A DNA stretch of 37,489 bases from Colwellia sp. (GTDB lineage Bacteria; Pseudomonadota; Gammaproteobacteria; Enterobacterales; Alteromonadaceae): NCBI GenBank assembly GCA_022969175.1, contig JALJPB010000044.1, positions 1 through 37,489 of the forward strand. The letters are read 5' to 3'. The notes beneath the pieces are model-generated. The model was not told the origin of the DNA, ran no database searches, and saw only the letters and a program-made list of their open reading frames with translations. Positions 1-6,251 of this stretch are shown piece by piece. Every line of letters begins with the position of its first letter. Positions within the stretch are counted from its first letter, which is position 1. Position numbers and translations under genes: made by a program.

Positions 1-1
1 C

Positions 2-643
2 TATATTGTTGCTTCTATAAATCATCCTTATGGTTCGGGGATATCTCAGCTTTTAAGTGGCAACACCGTATATGCTCAAAGACTACCAGAAGATAACTTA
101 GGTGCTGATCTTAAGTTATGGTCTGACGATCAACTTTTTGTTTTAAATCAGCTGCAGAATATAAATCTAGATACTGACAGTGTTTTGTATGGACGATTAG
201 ATCAACGTATCGGCACTATGGGGCACTCATATGGTGGTGCTGCAGCATATTACTCAGCTTGGCAAGATGATAGAGTTCAAGCCGTTATTAATCTTGATGG
301 AACCATCTTCAATCGAGAGGGGAAAAACATAGACCAACCTTTCATGTACATGCAAAATGATGATGGTTATGATCATAATATTTTTGAACAAGTTAATAAT
401 GATGGCTACGCGGTGGTATTTCACCATCAAATTAGGCACCATTCCTTTGCTGATTATGTACTCTTTTGGGCGTGGGATTTCCCAGAAAACAAACCTTTTG
501 GGTCAATGGATAGCCATGCGGCTCTTTTATTCATCTCAGAGCTCAGTGACCAGTTTTTCGATAGGTATTTTAATGATAATTCAGCCCCATTTTTAAATAA
601 TGAAAAAACACCGCCTGAAGGTGTGCAAATCATAAAGTTTTAA
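2..643 (+). CDS. Alpha/beta hydrolase, PAF-acetylhydrolase-like (5' end outside window)
   Basis: The reading frame is already open at the window edge, so only the last 213 residues are seen. The nucleophile elbow G-H-S-Y-G-G is at about residues 74-79 of the visible part (near base 220). A likely Asp lies in the following strand (VINLDGT), and the downstream H-H-S-F-A-D segment looks like the catalytic His region of platelet-activating-factor acetylhydrolase-like enzymes. The fold would hydrolyse an ester or short acyl lipid; the substrate cannot be told. The upstream sequence (NHPYGSG, then AQRLPED) is also typical of secreted members, but any signal peptide is outside the window. No terminator follows; the next gene starts 53 bases on. 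The family call is fairly sure, the substrate unknown. Confidence 0.75.
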   Translation, partial: YIVASINHPYGSGISQLLSGNTVYAQRLPEDNLGADLKLWSDDQLFVLNQLQNINLDTDSVLYGRLDQRIGTMGHSYGGAAAYYSAWQDDRVQAVINLDGTIFNREGKNIDQPFMYMQNDDGYDHNIFEQVNNDGYAVVFHHQIRHHSFADYVLFWAWDFPENKPFGSMDSHAALLFISELSDQFFDRYFNDNSAPFLNNEKTPPEGVQIIKF

Positions 644-696
644 ATAGTTATTCGGCGTTCTTCATATACCGGTTTAAACACTTCAAAGAGTAATGT

Positions 697-1068
697 ATGG
701 GTTTATATAAAGGATTTTTATTAAGTATTTTGGTTTTATCAGCAAATGTTTATGCTGATGTTCAGATTGACGGGATTTGGAAGCATACTCAAAAGCCAGC
801 ATGGCTCGAGATTAAATTTCAATCGGGTGTTGGAGCACTATCGGTTCAACGTCATGATAATAATATAAAAGCTGCAGGACTTAATGTTATCAAAAATATT
901 AAGCCTGTTATAAATCAATCATCACAATGGGCTGGTCAAATGTATTCAGCAGCAGAAGGTGGCTATGTTGATGTAGTGCTTATTTTAATTAACTCATCAA
1001 CTATCACAATATTTGAAAGTTCAGATTTAGATAAAGCTAATGAAATACTTCGAATAACAAGAGAGTAG
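697..1068 (+). CDS. Small secreted protein, DUF2147-like
   Basis: 123 residues. Residues 1-20 are a clear signal peptide ending V-Y-A before DVQIDG, so the mature protein of about 103 residues is probably periplasmic. The opening 'GIWKH' and the later pattern GLNVIKNIK...WAGQMY...VVLILINSSTITI resemble the barrel-like repeats of DUF2147 proteins. That is a pattern judgement, not a search result. Start: an ATG at 693 is out of frame; the ATG at 697 has AAAGAG about 6 bases upstream. It follows the hydrolase on the same strand by 53 bases and may be co-transcribed. No catalytic residues are evident. Confidence 0.6.
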   Translation: MGLYKGFLLSILVLSANVYADVQIDGIWKHTQKPAWLEIKFQSGVGALSVQRHDNNIKAAGLNVIKNIKPVINQSSQWAGQMYSAAEGGYVDVVLILINSSTITIFESSDLDKANEILRITRE

Positions 1069-1423
1069 AATTAACATATAACTCAAGAAGTTGGAGCTGT
1101 TTTTCATACAATATTATTTGGGAGATGGCCTATAGGTTAGTAATAACCTCACAGAGCATGATAACTAATTCAATTATTGCTTTTTTCGCTGTTCTTTTTC
1201 CTCCAAGTTTAGTGTCACTTATAGGTTACGTTTTGCTGGTGGTAATGTATATTATTAGAAGAGTAACACTGACACCTAACGCCTAAGACCTACCACCCAA
1301 TGAAGTCTAGTGTAAAATGGGTTAAACAGAGTTTCGATTGGGAAAATACAGCTGGCTATTTTCACTGTGTTAAACAATTTTTTGCCAACACTATTATTAC
1401 CCTTTAACCGGAGGAGCTGCTTT
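1069..1423. other. Intergenic region with one possible tiny membrane ORF
   Basis: 355 bases without a firm gene. One frame (ATG at 1125 or 1158, stop at 1284-1286) would give a 42- to 53-residue peptide with one hydrophobic stretch (IIAFFAVLF, then VSLIGYVLLVVMYII) and a basic end. No good ribosome binding site precedes either ATG, and the frame is open further upstream without a start. I regard it as unproven. The 3' part should carry the promoter of the PAS gene. Confidence 0.3.
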
Positions 1424-1798
1424 TTGTTTACGGAAAGTCCTGAAGAATTCATTGATAACTCATCAATAGGTATCCATGCTGTGTCACCTGAAGGCATGAT
1501 CATTTATGCTAATTTGTGCGAGCTTAAAGTTTTAGGCTATACAAAAAGTCAATATGTTGGTCATCACGTTTCAGAGTTTCAGATGGATGAAAGTTGCTTA
1601 TCTGATATGATGATGCGTTTAGGTCGATTAGAAAAATTAAAAAATTACCCTGCCAGAGTACAAGGGCATGATGGCATTAAATATGTTATCTATAACTCTA
1701 GTGTTTATGAGGAAGATGGGGAATTTAAACATACCCGTTGTTATGGTACTGAGGTTGAAAAAGTTATTTACGATGTTTTTTTAAAACATCATGAATAA
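1424..1798 (+). CDS. Stand-alone PAS domain protein (TTG start)
   Basis: 124 residues, almost wholly one PAS sensor domain. The first strand and helix are IGIHAVSPEGMIIYANLCEL, followed by the typical LGYTKSQYVGHHVSEF and then the charged strand pair NYPARVQGHDGIKYVIYNSSVY. No kinase, GGDEF or HTH output domain follows, so it would act through a partner or is the remnant of a larger sensor. Start choice: AGGAG at 1412-1416 sits 7 bases before TTG 1424, and the PAS fold begins right after. An in-frame ATG at 1367 has no ribosome binding site and would add an unlikely 19-residue basic, hydrophobic leader. A GATGTTTT/AAAACATC hairpin (1772-1790) lies inside the 3' end, with six T's at 1800-1805, so it may serve as a weak terminator. 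Confidence 0.7.
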   Translation: MFTESPEEFIDNSSIGIHAVSPEGMIIYANLCELKVLGYTKSQYVGHHVSEFQMDESCLSDMMMRLGRLEKLKNYPARVQGHDGIKYVIYNSSVYEEDGEFKHTRCYGTEVEKVIYDVFLKHHE

Positions 1799-2194
1799 CT
1801 TTTTTAAATAGGGTTTACTTACGATCAAATTAACCGGTGGCGTTTATTTTTTCGTTGCTAAATCTAGCTACCCTTAGCTCTCAAGTTTTCCCTCTTAATG
1901 GGTAGCAGTACTATAAACATGTAATTGTTCACTAAGCTACCATTCTCGTTTTACTAGACAACCATGATAGCTATGAGAACTATCAGGTTAAAAAATGGAG
2001 AAATAGGAGTAATTAATAGCGGCAATTTTTCTTGGTTTTAACCTTGATACTAAGTGCAGTGAGTTTATTCATTATTATTTAGTAATTTATTGTGGCATTA
2101 TTGACGAATAACTAAGGATAGTACTAGGGTTTATTACACCTCTTGATATTTCTTGAAATACCTTCCTAATACATGCCAATAAGTAGGAATATCT
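1799..2194. other. Intergenic region with two inverted repeats
   Basis: 396 AT-rich bases with no believable ORF. Two structures stand out. The first is GCTACCC (1867-1873) facing GGGTAGC (1900-1906), extended by TTA/TAA across one bulged base. The second is TATCAGGTTAAAA (1981-1993) facing TTTTAACCTTGATA (2036-2049), which pairs with one bulge and 42 bases between the arms. Neither has a T-run, so they are not classic terminators. They may be untranslated structure or operators for the diguanylate cyclase gene downstream. The promoter of that gene must lie here, but I cannot place it. Confidence 0.4.
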
Positions 2195-3628
2195 TTGCCA
2201 AAAAACATTAAAATAATGCTACTTTTATCCGGCATCTTATCGCTTGGCTTTATCGCGACTAATATGGTCGGCTATTTTGTTGCCAGAGCATCTTTGGCGA
2301 GTCAAATCTCCAATGATACTTTACCCTTGATAGGCGATAACATTTATTCTGAAATTCAAAGAGATTTGTTACAGCCGATTATCATTGCATCATTAATGGC
2401 AAATGATACTTTTTTAAAAGACTGGGTTACTCGTGGTGAGAAAAATCCAAAGGAAATTCAGAAGTATTTAAAAACAATACAAAATACTTATAATACCGTG
2501 ACCAGTTTTTTCATTTCTGATAAAAGCCTTAACTATTATCACCCTAGTGGAATATTAAAGAAAGTATCACCAACACTTGCTAGTGATCAATGGTATTTTC
2601 ATGCCAGAAATCTTAAGACAACTCATGAATTAAATATTGATTATGATCCATCGAAAAATGATGAGTTAACGGTTTTTATCAATTACAAAGTAATGGATGC
2701 AAATAATGATGTCCTTGGCATTACTGGCGTCGGCTTAGCGTTATCTCAAGTACAAAACTTAATAGAACTCTATCAACAAAAATATAACAGAGAAGTATTT
2801 TTTATTGATTTAAAAGGAGAAGTGACACTTTTTGGCTCTGCCTACCAAGGGGATATCGATTTTAGCCATGACATTAATGGCATTAACATCAAAGATAAAA
2901 TTCTAAACAATGGCAGTGCATCAGTCAGTTATCCTAAAGGCTCTCAGAATATCATGGTAGATAGTCGCTTTATTGAAGAGTTTAACTGGTACTTAATTAT
3001 TAGACAAAGTGATAAAGATCTCGATGGAAGTATTTTCGATTCACTATTACTTAATCTATTTATTTCACTGATGATCACCATTATTGTGCTTAGTCTAACT
3101 TGGCTAACTTTAGGTGGTTATCAGAAAAAATTAGAAGAAATGGCCATCACTGACAAATTAACCGGTCTAAATAATCGCCAAATGTTCGATCCCATACTCG
3201 ATCAAATGTTTCAATTGGCAACAAGAGATGGCTCTGAGTTATCGGTACTTATTTTGGATATTGATGATTTTAAGAAAGTTAACGATCAATATGGACATCC
3301 CTTTGGCGATCAAGTTTTAGTTGAAGTGGCTAAATTGTTAAAAGAATCGACCAGAGACTCTGATGTGCTTTGTCGCTGGGGCGGTGAAGAGTTTTTGTTA
3401 TTAATGCCCGATGCGAGTAGTGTTGAAGCGTTAAAATTTACCCAACACTTACAGTCAAGGTTCGCTAACTTAAACTTAGTCATAGAAAAAACAAATATAA
3501 AGGTTGAGTTTAGTATTGGCATAGCAAGTAAATGTGCTACGGATGAGCCAAGCCATTTTATTTACCGTGCTGATCAGGCTTTACTGCAAGCTAAACAAAA
3601 CGGGAAAAACCAAATAGTTGTTGGCTAA
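2195..3628 (+). CDS. Membrane diguanylate cyclase, Cache sensor plus GGDEF
   Basis: 477 residues; makes cyclic di-GMP from two GTP. Layout: membrane anchor at about residues 7-29; extracytoplasmic sensor at about 35-280 that looks like a double Cache domain (SDQWYFHAR, VFINYKVMDANNDVLGITGVGL); second membrane span 283-306; GGDEF domain 312-477. The active site is GGEEF at 396-400, and the metal-binding strand is DIDDF at 355-359. An inhibitory RxxD (RDSD, 387-390) stands exactly five residues before GGEEF, so product inhibition is expected. Start: TTG 2195 with TAGGA at 2184-2188; an in-frame stop at 2180-2182 excludes longer forms. It faces the HTH gene tail to tail. The PilZ gene near 16.6 kb could be one receptor, but no direct link is shown. 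Confidence 0.9.
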   Translation: MPKNIKIMLLLSGILSLGFIATNMVGYFVARASLASQISNDTLPLIGDNIYSEIQRDLLQPIIIASLMANDTFLKDWVTRGEKNPKEIQKYLKTIQNTYNTVTSFFISDKSLNYYHPSGILKKVSPTLASDQWYFHARNLKTTHELNIDYDPSKNDELTVFINYKVMDANNDVLGITGVGLALSQVQNLIELYQQKYNREVFFIDLKGEVTLFGSAYQGDIDFSHDINGINIKDKILNNGSASVSYPKGSQNIMVDSRFIEEFNWYLIIRQSDKDLDGSIFDSLLLNLFISLMITIIVLSLTWLTLGGYQKKLEEMAITDKLTGLNNRQMFDPILDQMFQLATRDGSELSVLILDIDDFKKVNDQYGHPFGDQVLVEVAKLLKESTRDSDVLCRWGGEEFLLLMPDASSVEALKFTQHLQSRFANLNLVIEKTNIKVEFSIGIASKCATDEPSHFIYRADQALLQAKQNGKNQIVVG

Positions 3629-3645
3629 GCCATAGGCTTATTTAT
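3626..3645 (+). terminator. Weak hairpin at the end of the diguanylate cyclase gene
   Basis: TAAGCC / GGCTTA with an ATA loop (3626-3640) overlaps the stop codon and is followed by a short T-rich stretch. It is short and has a weak T tract, so termination is only possible. Confidence 0.3.
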
Positions 3646-3700
3646 CGGCATTAGCTGAATGGTTAATAAATACCTTCACTAAAGCGTTAACTCGTCTTTT

Positions 3701-4291
3701 TTAGCCTTCTTTGTTGATGGATCTTTTATAATACTGAAAAGGTATCCAAGCTCCGACATAAGTCCATCCTTTAGCTTCCATGTTTTCTTGGGTTTGCCAT
3801 GAAAAACTAATTAGTCTTTTATGTTGCCATTGCTGCTTCGATTCTTCTACCAATAAGCAAAGTGGGCCAAATCCAACTAAATGATTACCTGCTTTACCTT
3901 GAACTTTTAATAGCTCCATTTCATTAAAAGCATTAGCACCTGCTATTCGATGAGTTGTTTTGCTAGTCGTGTTAGTTGTATCTGCCGCATTAGGATTAAA
4001 TCTCTGTTGCGCCGCTTGTCTGCTAATACCAAGGACGTCACCAATTGCGGTCCAAGAATGTTGTAACCGTCTGGCCTGATGTACAGCGTCGCTCAACAAA
4101 TCAGCGCATTCTTTATGGGCAATATCTGCAGAATGTATTAAACGAAGGTAGGAAGGGCTATTTTCTTCATGTTGATCATTAGAAAATACCGGGCTTAAAA
4201 CAGCTTCTTCAATAGCGTTGCGTAGTTTCTTCCGTTCCTTAGTATCAATTGTTCTTTTACTGTTACCGTTATTATCTTCAGGGAGGCTCAT
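3701..4291 (-). CDS. HTH DNA-binding protein with unassigned C-terminal domain
   Basis: 196 residues. Residues about 65-100 carry a helix-turn-helix, SWTAIGDVLGISRQAAQQRF, close to small homeodomain-like HTH proteins in which 'SRQAAQQRF' is the recognition helix. The N-terminal 25 residues are polar and charged. The C-terminal half (from about 115) has a compact pattern (FNEMELLKVQGKAG, VGFGPLCLLVEES, ENMEAKGWTYVGAWIPFQYYKR) that I do not recognise. The G-W-x-x-V-x-x-W-x-P...Y-K-R ending recalls DUF4177-type folds only loosely. AAAAGGATCC lies just upstream of the ATG on the minus strand. Its promoter is covered by paired palindromes, so self-repression is plausible. No partner gene is adjacent in the same orientation. 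Function is inferred as a transcription regulator; ligand and targets are unknown. Confidence 0.7.
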   Translation of the reverse strand: MSLPEDNNGNSKRTIDTKERKKLRNAIEEAVLSPVFSNDQHEENSPSYLRLIHSADIAHKECADLLSDAVHQARRLQHSWTAIGDVLGISRQAAQQRFNPNAADTTNTTSKTTHRIAGANAFNEMELLKVQGKAGNHLVGFGPLCLLVEESKQQWQHKRLISFSWQTQENMEAKGWTYVGAWIPFQYYKRSINKEG

Positions 4292-4328
4292 GATAGGATC
4301 CTTTTTAGTGCAAAGTTACGCATTATTT

Positions 4329-4375
4329 TGTCAATATTATGTTGACAACGTTCTAGTGTCAAGGATTTATTGACA
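4329..4375 (-). promoter_or_regulatory. Promoter with two TGTCAA-N7-TTGACA palindromes upstream of the HTH gene
   Basis: Two inverted repeats of TGTCAA-N7-TTGACA lie at 4329-4347 and 4357-4375, with centres 28 bases apart. On the minus strand TTGACA (4357-4362) followed after 17 bases by TAATAT (4334-4339) makes a near-ideal sigma-70 promoter for the HTH gene starting at 4291. The -35 hexamer is itself one half-site and the -10 falls in the second palindrome, so a bound dimer would block RNA polymerase. The rest of the 4292-4676 gap shows only AT-rich DNA and the start region of the next gene. Confidence 0.65.
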
Positions 4376-4602
4376 GTTGGTTTTTCAAAAAGACCTGAAA
4401 AAATAAAATACTTCTTTTATCACTTAAAGAATAAATAACCAAGCAGGTTGCACTTAAGTTTAAGAATATAACTGATGCTTACTCTAGTTAACTCAATACG
4501 TTAAGTCTCTGACTACTGTTGTGCAATTTAGGATTTGAATAATTTTGATTTTGATAAAAGGTAAAAATATAAGGGTTAACGATTAATTTACTTAATTTCT
4601 CT

Positions 4603-4631
4603 TTCGACTATTTATCGCTTTACGTTATACT
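4603..4631 (+). promoter_or_regulatory. Possible promoter of the SEC-C gene
   Basis: TATACT at 4626-4631 is a good -10; TTCGAC at 4603-4608, 17 bases upstream, is a poor -35. It lies 45 bases before the ATG at 4677. Only the -10 is convincing. Confidence 0.4.
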
Positions 4632-4676
4632 GCCGCGCTAAAACAGTAACCAAGTATTTAACTCGCGGAGAACACT

Positions 4677-5009
4677 ATGCACAATCTGTATTACAAAGGG
4701 CGTATTCATACCAGAGAGAACCATGTAAAAACAGGTTATAACACTAAGCGTACCGTTAAGCTTGGCACTGAAAAAGATCCATTAACCTTAGTGGTTAACA
4801 GCGATGAAAGAAAATTAGCAGTAGAGGCTCAAGTGAGTGAATACAAACTTTTTGCCAATATAACTGTAGACAGTACTATTGATGAAGATATCATTGAACT
4901 TACCGCAGTACTTAATAAGCCTGTTACCACTAAGTTTGATAAAACCCCTAACCGTAATGATCCTTGTTCATGCGGAAGTGAAAAGAAATATAAAAAATGT
5001 TGTGGGTAA
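4677..5009 (+). CDS. SWIM/SEC-C zinc-binding protein, PBPRA1643 type
   Basis: 110 residues. The C-terminus, NRNDPCSCGSEKKYKKCCG, is a SEC-C zinc motif (C-x-C...C-C) like the SecA tail that binds zinc and SecB or ribosomes. The N-terminal part (MHNLYYKGRIHTRENHVKTG, then TKRTVKLGTEKDPL) matches my memory of the small PBPRA1643 family found in marine gammaproteobacteria, whose role is unknown. The start ATG has CGGAG 8-12 bases upstream. It has its own -10-like box and a strong terminator downstream, so it is probably monocistronic. Function beyond metal binding is not established. Confidence 0.85.
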   Translation: MHNLYYKGRIHTRENHVKTGYNTKRTVKLGTEKDPLTLVVNSDERKLAVEAQVSEYKLFANITVDSTIDEDIIELTAVLNKPVTTKFDKTPNRNDPCSCGSEKKYKKCCG

Positions 5010-5114
5010 CAGCGTTTTATTTTCTATGATGTAGTTGAATTAAAATCAAAGATAGATTTAATAACTCATTGGCTGTTTATTTTTTAATTTTAAATACCAC
5101 CTAGTTACTTATTG

Positions 5115-5145
5115 AAAGCCTGATACTAAAATCAGGCTTTTTTTT
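5115..5145 (+). terminator. Rho-independent terminator after the SEC-C gene
   Basis: Perfect 10-base stem AAAGCCTGAT / ATCAGGCTTT (5115-5124 with 5131-5140), loop ACTAAA, and a T run to 5145. It separates the SEC-C gene from the methionine operon. Confidence 0.9.
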
Positions 5146-5179
5146 ACCTAAATTTTATCGGGTATAACAAAATAATTGC

Positions 5180-5227
5180 AACCATCTGGCCATCTAAACG
5201 TTTAGATGTTGACATAGCTAGCAATCT
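5180..5227 (+). promoter_or_regulatory. Run of six MetJ-type boxes upstream of metA
   Basis: Read in contiguous 8-base steps from 5180 the sequence is AACCATCT, GGCCATCT, AAACGTTT, AGATGTTG, ACATAGCT, AGCAATCT. Against the E. coli met box AGACGTCT these match 5, 5, 6, 5, 4 and 5 of 8 positions. The centre is an 18-base palindrome (5191-5208). MetJ with S-adenosylmethionine binds such tandem boxes cooperatively and represses met genes. TTGACA at 5209-5214 lies inside the run, and a TTATAC at 5236-5241 is a possible -10, although the spacing between them (21) is long. The regulator gene itself is not in the window. Confidence 0.7.
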
Positions 5228-5288
5228 AAGTCACATTATACGCAATACTCGTTTCATTAAAATTTGCCTTCGTTTTAGGTTTTTACTT

Positions 5289-6251
5289 ATGCCAATTAAA
5301 ATACCCGATCAACTACCCGCATTGTCTGTGTTAGATAAAGAAAATATCTTCGTGATGTCAGAGCACAGAGCTGCGAACCAAGAAATTCGTCCGATGCAGG
5401 TCGCTATTTTAAACTTGATGCCCAATAAAATTGAAACCGAAGTGCAAATTTTGCGTATGTTGGCCAATACTCCCCTACAAATTAATGTTGAGTTTATCCG
5501 TATACACGCCAATGAGTCTAAAAATACGCCAACAGAGCATCTTGAAAACTTTTATTGTTTGTTTGATGATATTAAAGACAAACAGTACGATGGTTTAATT
5601 ATTACCGGTGCGCCTTTAGCATTACTCGATTACAGTGAAGTAAGCTTTTGGGATAAAATTTGCCAAGTTTTTGATTGGGCTGAAAAAAATGTGACTTCAA
5701 CGATGTTTTCTTGTTGGGCAGCTCATGCCGCGCTCTATCATCACTATGGTTTGAATCGTCATTTACGCCCACAAAAGCTTTCAGGGCTTTATAAACACAG
5801 CGTTTGTGATGTAAAAGAGCCATTAACTCGCGGCTTTGATGAGTGTTTTAACGTACCCCATTCACGTTACGGTTATATTGATAAAAAAGATTACCAATCA
5901 ATTGAACAGTTAAAAATAATTGCAGAATCGCCTGAGGCCGGCGTTTATTTAGTCGCCACTGAAAATAAACAACAGGTCTACCTAACTGGCCATCCAGAAT
6001 ATGATGCCACTACACTGCATGAAGAATTTTTACGTGACTTAGCGGTAAATAATAGTGCACCGATGCCTGATAATTATTACCCTGAGAACGACAATAAAAA
6101 TTCACCGGTAAACTCATGGCGTAGTCACGGTAGTTTATTATTTACTAACTGGTTAAATTATTACGTATACCAAATAACCCCGTATAAACTTGATGCCGAT
6201 AATATTCAGGCGATACAAACAACACTGTCTGGAGAATCTTTTGAAAAATAA
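5289..6251 (+). CDS. metA: Homoserine O-succinyltransferase
   Basis: 320 residues, close to the usual 309. Transfers succinyl from succinyl-CoA to homoserine, the first committed step of methionine synthesis, in the cytoplasm. The catalytic Cys is C142 in [10 protein letters not shown]. The His/Glu pair of the triad is H235 and E237 in TGHPEYD; all three fall at E. coli numbering. Residue 111, which separates succinyl- from acetyl-using enzymes (Gly versus Glu in the studied cases), is Ala here; its small size favours succinyl-CoA, though this is an inference. The C-terminus is slightly long. The MetJ-like boxes lie 60-110 bases upstream. The stop codon overlaps the start region of metH by 11 bases, so the two are co-transcribed and probably translationally coupled. 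Confidence 0.95.
   Translation: MPIKIPDQLPALSVLDKENIFVMSEHRAANQEIRPMQVAILNLMPNKIETEVQILRMLANTPLQINVEFIRIHANESKNTPTEHLENFYCLFDDIKDKQYDGLIITGAPLALLDYSEVSFWDKICQVFDWAEKNVTSTMFSCWAAHAALYHHYGLNRHLRPQKLSGLYKHSVCDVKEPLTRGFDECFNVPHSRYGYIDKKDYQSIEQLKIIAESPEAGVYLVATENKQQVYLTGHPEYDATTLHEEFLRDLAVNNSAPMPDNYYPENDNKNSPVNSWRSHGSLLFTNWLNYYVYQITPYKLDADNIQAIQTTLSGESFEK

Noticed and set aside
5010-5288. SAM riboswitch before metA or cobalamin riboswitch before metH
   Set aside because: The leader is short and shows only a terminator and MetJ-like boxes; metH has no spacer at all.
6190-6240. ATG start for metH at 6190
   Set aside because: It would overlap metA by 62 bases and adds a leader unlike MetH; TTG 6241 has the ribosome binding site.
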